Origin: Papio anubis | Taxonomy: Eukaryota > Chordata > Mammalia > Primates > Cercopithecidae | Assembly (NCBI RefSeq): GCF_008728515.1 | Contig: NC_044980.1 | Coordinates: 31,078,290 to 31,142,289 of the forward strand | DNA: 64,000 nt | Direction of reading: 5' to 3' | Shown: positions 1 to 11,284 of the stretch, piece by piece | How the letters are laid out: each line of letters starts with the position of its first letter | How positions within the stretch are numbered: the first letter of the stretch is position 1 | Position numbers and translations under genes: made by a program | Notes under the pieces: generated by a model | The model's database searches: none | Told to the model about the DNA's origin: nothing | Seen by the model: the letters and a program-made list of their open reading frames with translations, nothing else

Positions 1-82
1 CAGAGGTTGCCGTGAGCCGAGATCATGCCATTGCACTCCAGATTGGGTAACAGAGCAAGACTCCATCTCAAAAAAAAAAAAA
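1..82 (+). repeat. Alu 3' end, cut by window edge
   Basis: Right-arm end of an Alu (GTGAGCCGAGATCATGCC, then CACTCCAG) running into an A tail. The rest lies outside the window. Confidence 0.93.
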
Positions 83-967
83 GAACAATACCTAACTCCT
101 AAGGCGATGAGAGACGAAATGAGGATCTGCATGTGAAGGCTTATCACGGGGACTGACATGCCATGAACACTTAATGAAGGTGAGCCGTTAATTTGTAACT
201 TTCTCTTGTCACTTTAAAAAAACATAGCTTGATAAGCCTTTTGGTAGCTTTGAAAAACTACCAGTTCTCCTCCATTTCATCCCTGTCTTAGCAGGGATTT
301 GCATATATATTTGAACTCTTCTACACAAGTTAGAATCCTGAACCTACAATTACAGTCATTGTTAATATAATGTTTATGCACACTTACAGTTATTTGCCAG
401 CTCATTCTAGCTCGTAACACCTCTGCGACGTAATTGTCATTATCCCCAGTTACAAAGGAGAGAATCCAGGCTGGTAAAGGAGGGCTGAGATCTAAATCCT
501 GCCCTCCTGGCTCCACAGCCTCTGTTCTTCTCACCCGGCCACTCATTCTGACACAGCCCATCCCCAGTCAACAGCACAGCCTTCCAAAGGCACTGGGATA
601 AGTCTGAAAGCAGTTTCCTGGCCCGAATTTGACTGGTTCCTAATAGAGCAACTGCTATCTGCTAGGCAGGGAAGGCCCCCTGGACCAGAAATCAAGAAAC
701 CTGGGTTCCTGGAAGTTCCCACATCCTTCTCACAGTTTCATCACTTGTGGAGTAGGTATAATAATATCGATCATTCCTTCCTTGTGGGATGAAGTGATAG
801 CCAGATAAAAGTGATGATAATACTAACAATATGACAGGAGTTTAAGAAGGTATAGAAGTCTTTTGTGACTCTGTACTGATACTTTTATGACTAATTACTA
901 ATACTTTCATTACTAGTTACTATGAACCAATAATAATGAAAGTTTTTGGTTTTTTTACTACCCCTGT
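83..967. other. Unique sequence with one MIR relic
   Basis: No gene seen. It contains a MIR at about 400-540 and a weaker MIR-like stretch near 725-800. The longest open frame here (277-561, minus) overlaps the MIR and has no recognisable domain. Confidence 0.5.
400..540 (-). repeat. MIR SINE relic
   Basis: Diverged match to the reverse complement of the MIR core. ATTATCCCCAGTTAC is followed by AGGGCTGAGATCTAAATCC and CTCCACAGCCTCTGTTC. Orientation is inferred from the tRNA-derived end. Confidence 0.65.
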
Positions 968-1267
968 TTTTTTCTTTTTTCTTTTTGAGACAGAGTTTTG
1001 CTTTTGTTGCCCAGGCTGGAGTGCAATGGTGCGATCTTGGCTCACTGCCACCTCTGCCTCCTGGGTTCAAGTGATTCTCCTGTCTCAGCCTCCAGGGTAG
1101 CTGGGATTACAGGCATGCACTACCACACCCGGCTAATTTGTATTTTTAGTAGAAACAGGGTTTCACCATGTTGGTCAGGCTGGTCTCGAACCCTGACTCA
1201 GGTGATCCTCCCGCCTCAGCCTCTCAAATCACGCTGGGATTACAGGCGTGAGCCACCACGCATGGCC
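968..1267 (-). repeat. Full-length Alu
   Basis: Reverse complement of a dimeric Alu with a T-rich tail at left and GAGCCACCACGCATGGCC at right. The left arm has a small insertion (AATCACGCTGGG instead of AAGTGCTGGG). Confidence 0.93.
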
Positions 1268-1346
1268 TACCACCCTTGTTTTTAATGATATTCTTCATGA
1301 CTCTGGTAATTCAGTGTTTTCTCACCCTGGGCATATTAACAACAAC

Positions 1347-1645
1347 TTTTTTTTTTTTTTTTTTTAGATGGAGTTTTGCTGTGTCACCCAGGCTGGAGTG
1401 CAGTGGCACAGTCTCAGCTCACTGCAACCTCCACCTCCTGGGTTCAAGCAGCTTTCCTGCCTCAGCCTCTCAAGTAACTGGGATTACAGGTGCCCACCAC
1501 AATGCCTGGCTAATTTTTGTATTTTTTAGTAAAGATGGGGTTTCACCATGTTGGCCAGGCTGTTCTCAAACTCCTGACCTCAAGTGTCCGCCTGCCTTAG
1601 CCTCCCAAAGTGCTGGGATTACAGGCATGAGCCACTGCGCCCAGC
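1347..1645 (-). repeat. Full-length Alu
   Basis: Complete minus-strand Alu. A probable target-site duplication, TTAACAAC, lies just left of the T tail and just after the element. Confidence 0.93.
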
Positions 1646-2560
1646 TGTTAACAACTTTCTCTTGATTTCATCATGTCCTTCATTCCATGTTAACGAGCCT
1701 ACCCGAGTTTCCACCAGATCTTCCTTGCTACCCTGGTTCCCTCTCCGAGTCTCCCCCACAGTGCTCCATGTGTAAACTGGAAAATAGTCATAACAGGGTT
1801 ACAGCTCCCCTTCATACCCTTCCCTCGCAGACATGCATTTTTAAATGGGCTAAACTCCACCCTCCTTGGGGTTAAAGTGCCATGTGTAAACAATGTGGCT
1901 TTTGAGATGGCCCCTAAAGCCTGGAGAGCCACGTTTTTCATTTGTGAGAAAATTATTCAAGGTTCTGTCTGGTCCTTTGCTTTTCCCAACTAGGAGCTTT
2001 TTCAGCTTATGGAGAGCAGTGGTAAGACCAGGTAAGATCAGAACTGAGGCTGGAGTCCTAAAGTTGCTTTTCTGGAGGATTTCCTAGAGTTGGAGAACAT
2101 GGAATAATTAGAAAGGGGCATCTGATCCTTGAGGTCAATTTGGAAGAATTGAGGGAGCTACCTATCCTCAATTCAGTGTTTCCTGAATGTGGTTCATTGA
2201 CTTGTAAAGAGGAGACATTTTGATATATCATTATAAGAGAGCAAGTCAAGGTGAAGCACTCAATTGAATGGTAATTGCTTGGGAAGGGAAGAAGGGTCAA
2301 AGTGGTTGAACTTAATGATGCAAAAAGAATGATCATGAGAAAGAGAATTATAAACAGAGTGAGAGAGGTTAGGCAAAGGTGAGGGACTTCAAGTTAGCTA
2401 TAAAGAAAATGATTAGAAACCTATTCTTGGAAGCAGATGTCCATCAGAGTGAGAAACAGAGACCACAAAGGAATATCTTCAAGCTTCTCAATTTTTAACA
2501 ATGTGCATATGTTTTGTTTACCATATATTTACCTCTTACTGAGTATAGAAATGATTTTTG
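1646..2560. other. Unique sequence, nothing assigned
   Basis: Alu-free stretch without recognisable exons or RNA genes. Several short open frames overlap on both strands with no conserved domain visible. Confidence 0.4.
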
Positions 2561-2589
2561 TCAAGACCAGTAGTAAGGACTTGGTTGTT

Positions 2590-2725
2590 ATAAAATAAGA
2601 TTGTCAGATTTAGTAAATGAAAAATTCCATGTGATTTTTGGGATCTACTTGGAGTAAAATAATTACTCATTTTTCATCTGCGATTCAAATTTAACTGGGT
2701 CTCCTGTATTTTATCTGGCCATGTT
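2590..2725. repeat. Palindromic dispersed-repeat relic
   Basis: TTGTCAGATTTAGTAAATG is followed about 80 bases on by ATTCAAATTTAACTGGGT and TGTATTTTATCTGG. These resemble the two arms of a common palindromic mammalian repeat, probably a DNA transposon. I cannot assign a family name from memory. Confidence 0.5.
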
Positions 2726-3044
2726 AGTATAAACCTGTGTAAGGAAAGGCACCAGCCCCTGCTAGATGAAGGTTTGCAGGGGAAAGGAACAGCCTCTGGG
2801 ATACTATCCAGCTTTAACTCTCCTTTATAGAAGGCCCTTCGTGGTAACACAGCACTCACTATTATAAAGCCATCTGGCAGGGCCGGGTGTGGGCCCCGGC
2901 CTAGAGGTGAGCAATGGCTGTAATTGATTTTATGCTTCTGAGTTGACGTTGCCCAATGCCCAGTTCTCAGGAATAGGTCAAAGCAGAAGACCTCTGTGAG
3001 CGAGAACAAGTTTCTTTGGTGCAAGAAACAGGGCAAGGGGAACG

Positions 3045-3405
3045 TATTAGTCCGTTTTCACACTGCTATAAAGAAATACCCGAGACTGGGTAATTTACAC
3101 AGGAAAGAGGTTTAATTGACGCACAGCTCTGCATGGCTGGTGGGGGGAGTGCAGGAAATGTACAATCATGGCAGAAGGCAAAGGAGAAGCAAGTACCCTC
3201 TTCACAAGGAGCCAGGAAAAAGAGCGAAGGGGGAAGAGCCCCTTGTAAAACCATCAGATTTCACGAGAACTCACTCAGTATCATGAGAACAGCATGGGGG
3301 AACCACCCCCATGATCCAATCACCTCCCACCAGGTTCCCTCCCCTGACACATGGGGAGTACATTTTGAGATGAGATTTGGATGGGGACACAGCCAAACCA
3401 TGTCA
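3045..3405 (-). repeat. THE1/MST-type MaLR LTR
   Basis: Solitary LTR of the MaLR (ERVL-like) group, inverted. It begins TATTAGTCCGTTTTCACAC and ends GGACACAGCCAAACCATG, the reverse complements of the usual LTR termini. About 360 bp is close to full length. No internal retroviral sequence is attached, so this is a solo LTR. The 131-aa frame at 3133-3528 is incidental. Confidence 0.85.
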
Positions 3406-3586
3406 GGGAAGATGGAGCAGGTACAGGCAAGGGTGCTTTTGTCTTATGCCTTGGAAGAGAACCCATGGAAAAATCGTTATCCTATGCAATTGACAGGAAT
3501 ATGTATTAATAGGATTAAGGTTGGGTAAGATTCTGTATCCAGTTAGTAGGAGTTCATGAATGCTTCTTGCAGATGGGGGGACTCTT

Positions 3587-3907
3587 TTATTTTGTTTTAT
3601 TTTATTTTATTTTATATTTTATTTTGAGACATAGGCTTACTCTATTACCTAGGCTGGAGTACAGTGGCATGATCTCAGCTCACTGCAACCTCTTCCTCCC
3701 AGTTTCAAGCGATTCACCTGCTTCAGCCTCCTGAGTAGCTGGGATTACAGGTGTGTGCCACCACGCCCAGCTAATTTTTGTATTTTTAGTAGAGATGGGG
3801 TTTCACCATGTTGGCCAGACTGGTCTCAAACTCCCGATGTCAGGTGATTGGCCCGCCTTGGCCTGCCTAAGTGCTGGGATTACAGGCGTGAGCCACTGCA
3901 CCCAGCC
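3587..3907 (-). repeat. Alu with (TTTTA)n tail
   Basis: Diverged Alu. Its tail has become a TTTTA pentamer repeat (3587-3635), and similar TTTTATTTTATTTT sequence follows the right end, consistent with duplication of an A/T-rich target. Confidence 0.92.
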
Positions 3908-3923
3908 TGTTTTATTTTATTTT

Positions 3924-4660
3924 CAGATAAAACAATAAAATATTGTGTTTTCTAAAAAGTAAACAGGATATCAGATGGGAGGGAGTAACCACTCCACACA
4001 AGTCAGATCACCACTAGAAAACTTTCAAGATGTTTGGGAAGGGGGCTTTTTAAGCCAAGTCCAGGTCTTGACTGGCTGAAATACTGGAATAAGCTGGGCG
4101 ACAGTGGGAGGAAAGGGCAGTGTAAGATATTTAGGGGGCTGTGAAGACTAGATTCAAAGTCTATGCTTTATATGAAAGGAAGTGAGCAGCACGCTATACC
4201 TTGGAGCAACTCAGTGTAAAAGGAGTACAGTAATTGGTGAAAAGAAATTGCTGCAGGCAGCAACGGCAGAGAGGATGCGGAAGGGGTGAGGACGAGGGCC
4301 TAGTGGTGAGGAATCTAGCAAAAGGAAATTATTTTTGTACATAAGGAATTCTATTGTTCAACATGCACCAGCCAACCCTTTACTGAGAACTTTATCACCT
4401 GTGGCCTCTGAGGATCCAGAGATGAGTGAATTCCAATATCTGCCCTCAAGGGATTGACAATCTAGCAGAAGGAGAGAGCCTGTAAACAGAGCAACTCTGG
4501 AGTTTTATTTGACAAAAGGGAAGTGCTGGCCCACAGCGAGTCACTTTGGCCAGGCACCATCTTTTCCTGCCTGGATTCATGTGACAGCTTCCTCACCCCT
4601 CTTTCAACCTCTGCCCAGCTGGTCTTCTGGGAAGCACTCCTCCTTGAATTCAGTGTAATC
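3924..4660. other. Unique sequence with a possible ancient repeat
   Basis: No gene recognised. About 4370-4490 (TGCCCTCAAGGGATTGACAA and flanks) resembles an old dispersed mammalian repeat that I cannot name. A similar relic occurs at about 5700-5960. Confidence 0.4.
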
Positions 4661-4712
4661 TCTCTCTCTCTCTCTCTACTTTTTGAGATGGAGTTTCTCT
4701 CTCTCTCTCTCT
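4660..4712. repeat. (TC)n tract with duplicated Alu tail segment
   Basis: Two TC runs separated by a copy of TTTTTGAGATGGAGTTT, which recurs at the start of the adjacent Alu. This looks like a tandem duplication of about 36 bp spanning the Alu tail junction. Confidence 0.85.
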
Positions 4713-5003
4713 TCTTTTTTGAGATGGAGTTTCACTCTCGTTGCCCAGGCTGGAGTGCAATGGTGCGATCTCAGCTCCCTGTGATCTCCGCCTCCTGGGT
4801 TCAAGCAATTCTCCTGTCTCAGCCTCCTGAGTACCTGGGATTACAGGCACCTGCCACCATGCCCAGCTAATTTTTGTATTTTTGATAGAGACAGGGTTTC
4901 ACTGTGTTGGATAGGCTGGTCTCGTACTCCTGACCTCAAGCTATCTGCCCGCATTGGCCTCCCAAAATGCTTGGATCACAGGCATCAGCCACTGCGCCCA
5001 GCC
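4713..5003 (-). repeat. Full-length Alu
   Basis: Dimeric Alu on the minus strand ending GCCACTGCGCCCAGCC. Its tail is the adjoining TC-rich tract. Confidence 0.92.
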
Positions 5004-5275
5004 CAAAATATTTTAAAGTAAGTTTCAAAAAATAAAGAGTCAGTAGGGACATTCCAGGCAAGGTGATGGCCATCAGAAAAGTTCATGAGTGAATTCACAG
5101 GTCGTCTTTTCTTGGTGTGAGCTGAGTCCATGTAAATGGATGTCTGGGAACTTAAGTGTCAGAGATTCTTTTTCATTAAGGGCTGCGTGAGTGAACTGAT
5201 GTCTTTCTTCATCTGTACAATGGGGATAATAGTGTCTGCCACCTGGGCTTTTGGGGGAGGATTAAAAGCAAATTT

Positions 5276-5522
5276 AGCGGATCATGAGGGCAGGAGATCG
5301 AGACCATCCTGGCTAACATGATGAAACCCTGTCTCTACTAAAAATACAAAGAATTAGTTGGGTGTGGTGGGTGCCTGTAGTACCAGCTACTAGGGAGGCT
5401 GAGGCAAGAGAATGGCGTGAACCCGGGAGGCGGAGCTTGCAGTGAGCCAAGATCGCACCATTGCACTCCAGCCTGGGCAACAGAGCCAGACTCCATCTCA
5501 AAAAAAAAAAAAAAAAAAAAAG
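5276..5522 (+). repeat. 5'-truncated Alu, AluY-like
   Basis: Starts inside the left arm at GCGGATCATGAGGGCAGGAG and runs to a 22-base A tail. GGCGGAGCTTGCAGTGAGCC is Y-type. Confidence 0.9.
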
Positions 5523-6400
5523 CATGATGCCTGAGACGTAGTTAATGTCCAATCAACATTAACTGTGGTTATTTTTACTGTTGTTATTGTTAATATTAGA
5601 GTGCCAATAGTTGTTTTCCCATTGCCTAGTTCTGTACCCGATTTATAGTAGGCATTCAATACGTAGTTGCAGGAACGAATACATTTGAGTCTCTTGATTT
5701 GTACTCATTTGTTCAACAAATATTTATTGGGCACTTGTATATGCTAGGCATAGTTCTAGGGCCTGGGAATAAAACAATGTGGGTCCATGTCACCTTTCCC
5801 TATAAGAGCTTAATGTCTACAAGGGTAAGCAGACAGATGGATGGGCAGTGGGGATGCTACTTGGGCACCAAGGAGGGCTCTGAATATGTTCTAGGGAAGG
5901 GGTCACCTTCTCCCTAGAGAAAGTGCTATCTAAACTGAGTCCTGAGAGGTGAGTAGGAATTGGCAGGTGATAGTGGTTACAGTGGGAAGGACAACCTCAG
6001 TTTCAGTATGTTCAGAGGCCCAAGGTAAGAAAGAACCTGTCTTGTTATGCACAGCTTGGGCAAGTGGTTTAATTCAGGACATCTCCCAGAGATGCTTCAA
6101 GATGACTGGACACTACAGTTCAGTTTTACATTTTCTCATATACCACTGCACACAAATTATTCATGTTTTCAAGACTGTGAAAGGTAGAAATGGAAGAAGA
6201 TATTGTTACCATGTAAGTAGAATGGGAGGTGAGAAGAATTCTTTCTCTCTTTCTCTCTCTCCATCAGATGCCAGTAAGCAATCAGACTATCAAATATCTC
6301 CAGACATTGCCAAATGTCCCTGCAGGGGTAGGGAAAGGGTGTGTAAAATAATACCTGATTGAGAATCACTGGCTTACAATATCAGGCATCATCCTAGACA
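5523..6400. other. Unique sequence with an old-repeat stretch
   Basis: About 5700-5960 contains CAACAAATATTTATTGGGCA and a downstream AAACTGAGTCCTGAGAGGTG, features of an ancient dispersed repeat. No exon or RNA gene recognised. Confidence 0.4.
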
Positions 6401-6404
6401 GCCT

Positions 6405-6545
6405 CTCCTCCTCAACAAGCCCTTAAGGCAGATGGTTTAAATATAAGGACAGGAAATGTCAAATGACCTACCCAGAATCTCATGGATAATCATTATGGGA
6501 TTTGGACTTTAAACCCAGGTCTTTCTTATTCCACTACATCTCCAC
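6405..6545 (-). repeat. MIR SINE relic
   Basis: Matches inverted MIR: AGGACAGGAAATGTCAAATG, then GATTTGGACTTTAAACCCAG and GTCTTTCTTATTCCACTAC. Confidence 0.7.
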
Positions 6546-6787
6546 ACTGCCATATCACACACAGTTCCAACACCAAAGGAACTTCAGAGCTATCTGGAGA
6601 GGTGTGGTGTGAACCAAGTAAGTTTCAGTGTGTTCCCTGGAGAATGAGTGATGTGAGCACTCAGAAGAGAGAGGTAACAATGGGAGGGAGGTCAGGGAAC
6701 ATGTCCTGCAGAGATTAGAATGTTCTTTGCGTATTTGTGGGCAAACAGTGAGTTTGTGCAGAGAAGTAGCAGGAAGTACGATCCGGA

Positions 6788-7040
6788 CAGATAGCATTGG
6801 GTAGCAGTTAAGAGCAAACACTGGTTCCAAACAGACTGTCAGTTCCAGCTCCTCTACTTATTAGTTGTGTGACTATGAGCTACTTAGGTAATCTTGTCCA
6901 GTTTCATTGCCTATAAAATGGGTTGCTGTAATAATAGTACATATTCTAAGATTGTTAAAAGGATTTAATGACCTAATATGTAAAAGACTTAGAACAGGTC
7001 TTGGCATCCTGTATATGTTCGATAGATGCTAGCTACTTAG
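6788..7040 (+). repeat. Near-complete MIR SINE
   Basis: Good match along most of MIR, from GGGTAGCAGTTAAGAGCA (tRNA-like A-box end), through TTAGTTGTGTGACTATGAG and TATAAAATGGGTTGCTG, to the 3' part near GATAGATGCTAGC. Confidence 0.85.
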
Positions 7041-7296
7041 TACCTGGTTCTGTTGGACTTCAAATAGAGTTTAGAATCTATATTGTAAATAATAGCAGCT
7101 TTTGAATCAAGGCCTGCAAAGATGTTCCATAGGTACCACAATCTTCCTTCCTGTGTGCACTGGAAGATCACAAATTAGTGTATCTTTGGGTCAGAAACCA
7201 GTCTCTGGTTCCATCTGATTCCATGAACTGTTCTGTTCCTAGGGATCTATGTGAAATGGTTCAGCCCCTCTGTGGTGGCTTTGGGTTTGAAGCATT

Positions 7297-7622
7297 TTGT
7301 TTGTTTGTTTGGTTTTTTGTTGTTGTTGTTGTTTTTTTTTAGATGGAGTCTCGCTCTGTCGCTCAGGCTGGAGTACAGTGGTGCAATCTCGCCTCACTGC
7401 AACCACCGCCTCCCAGGTTCAAGTGATTCTCCTGCCTCAGCCTCCCAAGCAGCTGGGATTACAGGCGTGCACCACTGCACTCGGCTAATTTTTTGTATTT
7501 TGAGTAGAGACAAGGTTTCACCATGTTGGCCAGGCTGGTCTCAAACTCCTGACCTCAGGTGATCCACCCACCTTGGCCTCCCAAAGTGCTGGGATTAGAG
7601 GCATGAACCACCACGCCTGGTC
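7297..7622 (-). repeat. Alu with perfect 14-bp target duplication
   Basis: Full-length Alu with a (TTG)n-rich tail. GGGTTTGAAGCATT occurs immediately before (7283-7296) and after (7623-7636), fixing both boundaries. Confidence 0.96.
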
Positions 7623-7636
7623 GGGTTTGAAGCATT

Positions 7637-8400
7637 GAGAACATCTTCCCAACAGAGCTGCAAAGAGGGAAAGAGACATGGGCATCTGTTCAGACTTCAT
7701 TCACTCATCCATCCATTCACTCAACATTTACTGAATACCTTTTTAATTCTGGGCATCATGTTTCCATTAACTACATCTGGAATACCAATAAGTCACCACC
7801 CCGCCTGTGTGTCAGCCGAAAGTTGATTGGATAGAATTGTCATTGTTTAGTTTCAGGGCAATTCAAAGTTATATTTGTGGATTGTGTCAGAATCCTGAGG
7901 TTTTTTTCTCGGGCTTTGCTTGGTGCCACTGCTGGGCCTTGTGTTTGTGGAGAGCTGGTGGCCCTGGATGTGGTCAGGGATCTTCTCCTGGGAATTTCCG
8001 CTTTCTTCCTCTCTTCAGCTGTTTATAGCTGCATAAGGTTTAGATCTGTTAGCAAACACTTGTATAATTATGCCCCTCTCTGTTTACAGATTCAGGATAA
8101 ATTGTCCTAATGGGAAAATATCTGTCCTTTAGAGTAATTTGGATCAAGGCTTTTTATTTTTTGTTTGTGTCTGCTTCACTTGCCTTTCTAAAAATCATTT
8201 TGCTGTCTGTTTCACTCATGAATCATCTACTGTTGATATACAACAGCACTCAATAAACCTCGTTAAAAATCTTGTCTTGATCTCAAAGTAGTTGACCTTA
8301 GGGAAAAATGTGACCCATCCATATGCTGTCTCATAGATACTGAATTGAAGGAAACATTGGATTGTAAGGCTCTTTGGGGACATCTGATAAGAAGCCCACA
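7637..8400. other. Unique sequence, nothing assigned
   Basis: No exon, RNA gene or young repeat recognised. About 7690-7760 may be an old-repeat relic. Confidence 0.4.
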
Positions 8401-9434
8401 GAAATGACCAGCCAGAGGTCTGTGTTGAGCTGTGACATGAGTCTCTGTTCTGTAGGGTGGGGTTTGTTAAAGCTGTCAGGAATAAAGCCTACTTTAAAAG
8501 ATACCAAGTGAAATTTAGAAGACGACAAGAGGGTGAAACTGATTACTATGCTAAGAAACGCTTGGTGATAGAGGATAAAAATAAGTACAACACACCCAAA
8601 TACAGGATGAGAGTTCGCGTAACAGAGATCTCATTTGTCAGATTGCTTATGCCCATGTAGAAGGGGATATGATAGTCTGCACAGCTTATGCACACAAACT
8701 GCCAAAATTTGGTGTGAAGGTTGGCTGACAGATTCTGCTGCAGCATATTGTACTGGCCTGCCTCTGGCCCGCAGGCTTCTCAGTAGGTTTGGCATTAGCA
8801 AGATCTAGGAAGGCCAAGTGGAGGTGACTGGAGATGAATACAATGTGGAAAGCATTGATGGCCAGCCAGGTGCCTTTACCTGCTATTTGGATGCAGGCCT
8901 TGCCAGAACTACCACTGACAATACAGTTTTGGAGGCCCCGAAGGAAGCTGGGAATGGAGGCTTGTCTATTCCTTGCAGTACCAGACGATTTCCTGGTTAC
9001 GATTCTGAAAGCAACGAATTTAATGCAGAAGTGCATTGGAAGCACACCATGTGTCAGAATGTTGCCGATTACATGCGTGACCTAATGGAAGATGAAGATG
9101 CTTACCAGAAACCGTTCTCTCAATACATGAAGAACAGTGTAACTCCAGACATGATGGGGATGTATAAGAAGGCTCATGCTGCTCTGCAAGAGAATCCAGT
9201 CTAAGAGAAGAAGCCCAAGAAAGAAGTTGAAAAGCAGAGGTGGAACTATCCCAAAATGTCCCTTGCCCAGAAGAAAGATCAGGTAGCTCAAAAGTAGGCA
9301 AGCTTCCTCAGAGCTCAGAAGCAGGCTGCTGAGACCCAAACCAAACAATTTTCTATGAAGAGTTTTCAGATAAAGACAATCAACTTATTGACTAAGCAGC
9401 TGAAGAAAAAGAAAAAGGAAATGACTGACCAGAG
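8401..9434 (+). pseudogene. RPL5P: Processed RPL5 pseudogene (ribosomal protein L5)
   Basis: An intronless retrocopy of the 60S ribosomal protein uL18/RPL5 mRNA, whose parent binds 5S rRNA. The reading frame starts at 8457, where the ancestral ATG is GTG, followed by GFVKAVRNKAYFKRYQVKF. A deletion of about 4 nt near 8622 shifts the frame, and a 1-nt deletion near 8725 shifts it again. In-frame stops follow: TAG 8806-8808, TAA 9202-9204 and TAG 9295-9297. The stretch 8809-9201 still reads well (VEVTGDEYNVESIDGQPGAF), apart from substitutions and at least two lost glutamate codons. A decayed 3' UTR ends in an A-rich stretch around 9403-9420. Flanks 8401-8417 and 9418-9434 (GAAATGAC, 3 differing bases, CCAGAG) look like a 17-bp target-site duplication. 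Together these indicate LINE-1-mediated retroposition. Not expected to encode protein. The symbol is generic, as the specific pseudogene number is unknown. Confidence 0.95.
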
Positions 9435-9645
9435 CCTTGACCACCATGCTGGAAACCTCATTTCAGTTCATGTGTTTTAGGGCATCACAATCACAAAGCA
9501 TTTGTATTCATTCATCCCACAGTCACAGAAGACCTACTATATGCAAAGTTAGATTATAACTGAATAACTAAATGTATAAAGGTGAACCTTGATTTGAATT
9601 CCTCAGCTTTGTGGGAGATAGCAATGCACCCCTCCTATCAGAAAG

Positions 9646-9942
9646 GGCCAGGCGCAGTGGCTCAAGGCTATAATCCCTGCACTTTGGGAGACCGAGGTAG
9701 GCAGATCACCTGAGATCAGGAGTTTGAGACCAGTCTGGCCAACATGGTGAAACCCTGTCTCTACTAAAAATACAAAAACCAGCTGGGTGTGGTGGCAGGT
9801 ACCTGTAATCCCAGCTACTCAGGAGGCTGAGGCAGGAGAATCACTTGAACCCTGGAGGTGGAGGTTGCAGTGAGCCAAGATAGTGCTTTTGCACTCCAGC
9901 CTGGGCAACAGAGCAAGACTCTGTCAACATAAAACAAAAAAA
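9646..9942 (+). repeat. Full-length Alu, AluS-like
   Basis: Starts GGCCAGGCGCAGTGGCTC and ends in an A-rich tail (ACATAAAACAAAAAAA). A second Alu follows immediately, so the two form a tandem array. Confidence 0.93.
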
Positions 9943-10186
9943 GGCTGGGCGCCGTGGCTCACACCTGTAATCCCAGCAGTTTGGGAGGCCAAGGCGGGCA
10001 GATCACGAGGTCAGGAGATCGAAACCATCCTGGCTAACACGGTGAAACCCCGTCTCTACTAAAAACACAAAAAATTAAATGGGCATTGTGGTGGGTGCCT
10101 ATAGTCCCAGCTATTCGGGAGGCTGAAGCAGGAGAAGGGCGTGAACCCAGGAGGTGGAGCTTGCAGTGAGCCAAGATCGCGCCATG
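9943..10186 (+). repeat. 3'-truncated AluY-like element
   Basis: Starts GGCTGGGCGCCGTGGCTC with Y-type GATCACGAGGTCAGGAGATC. It stops at AAGATCGCGCCA with no final 40 bases and no A tail. The loss must postdate insertion. Confidence 0.92.
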
Positions 10187-10239
10187 AATTCTTTTTGCAA
10201 TGTTTCCTCCCTCTGAATAGCTACAAATACCTAATGATA

Positions 10240-10505
10240 AGAGGCAGTGGTGTAATGATTAAGCACACCCTTTTGAGTCAGACCAAATGGGTTTGAATCA
10301 GGACTCCAACATTTATTAGCCGTGTTACTTAACCTCATTGTGACTCAGTTTCCTTGTGTTAGAATAAGACTAATAATTATACCCACTTCACAGGGCTACT
10401 GCCAAAAAACTGAGATAATCTATATAAAGTACTTAGCACAGTGCCCAATATAATTACAGTAAGAGCTTAATAAGTCATAACTATTATTATCATTATCATC
10501 ATCAT
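10240..10505 (+). repeat. Near-complete MIR SINE
   Basis: Follows MIR from GTGTAATGATTAAGCACACC through TTACTTAACCTCATTGTGAC and AGTACTTAGCACAGTGCCC to an ATTATTATCATTATCATC tail. Confidence 0.85.
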
Positions 10506-10584
10506 CAACTAATTATTTAGACCCATTAAAAAGCAATACGTCTTGTACACAGAACAGGAGCGAAGCTATGAAATATACTTATCA

Positions 10585-10848
10585 GGCTGGACGCAGTGGC
10601 TCACGCCTCCAGTTTGGGAGGCCGAGGTGGGTGGATCACTTGAGGTCAGGAGTTCGAGATCTGCCTGACCAACATGGTGAAACTCTGTCTCTACTAAAAA
10701 TGGAAAAATTAGCCAGGTGTGGTGGTACGCGCCTGTGGTCCCAGCTACTCTGGAGGCTGAGGCAGAAGAATTGCTTGAACCCGGGAGGTGGAGGTTGCAG
10801 TGAGCCGAGATTGTGCCATTGCAATCCAACCTGGGTGACAGAGCGAGA

Positions 10849-10853
<5 letters not shown>
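10585..10853 (+). repeat. Alu with microsatellite tail
   Basis: Starts GGCTGGACGCAGTGGCTCAC and lacks the usual TGTAATCCCAGCA segment. After GACTCCATCTC the expected A tail is replaced by a compound dinucleotide repeat. Confidence 0.93.
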
Positions 10854-10921
<68 letters not shown>

Positions 10922-10922
10922 T
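10853..10922. repeat. Compound (CT)n(TA)n(CA)n microsatellite
   Basis: Three successive dinucleotide blocks at the 3' end of an Alu: about 13 CT, about 11 AT/TA and about 6 AC units. Confidence 0.95.
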
Positions 10923-11275
10923 ATCATCTAGTCAGTGTCCACAGTTGGGCATATTCTTAGCGATGCCCATCCTAATAAAGAAAACAAAGGTCCGATGTTT
11001 TGCGGGAATGTTACATTCTCACGGCAACTTGTTTGTGAGTTAGGGAACATAGAGGTTCAGGATCTTTACTCCCACATATGATGGAATAACAGTGGAATGC
11101 TGTAGTTCTAGAAGGGAATACAAGGAGTTTTCTAGCCTCACTTCTGCTTAAACATGCAAAACTATCACTTAGGATGGAGTCCGATACATGAAGATTGCAC
11201 AGTGATACCAGATGAGACTATCCTAAGGTGAAGTCAGTTACCATTAGGATTGAGCAAGTCATCTTTACATTGTAT
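10923..11275. other. Unique sequence
   Basis: About 350 bases with no recognisable gene or repeat. Confidence 0.4.
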
Positions 11276-11284
11276 CCAAATTCT

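Noticed and set aside
998..1285. Open frame with peptide SRLECNGAILAHC-like content, and about 60 similar frames
   Set aside because: These are antisense translations of Alu (recurring ECSGAISAHCNL, GSSDSPASASQVAG). They are not proteins.
3133..3528. 131-aa plus-strand frame
   Set aside because: Lies mostly inside an inverted solo MaLR LTR, which does not encode protein.
8818..9204. 128-aa RPL5-like frame
   Set aside because: It is one fragment of the processed pseudogene, preceded by frameshifts and a stop, and lacks a start codon of its own.
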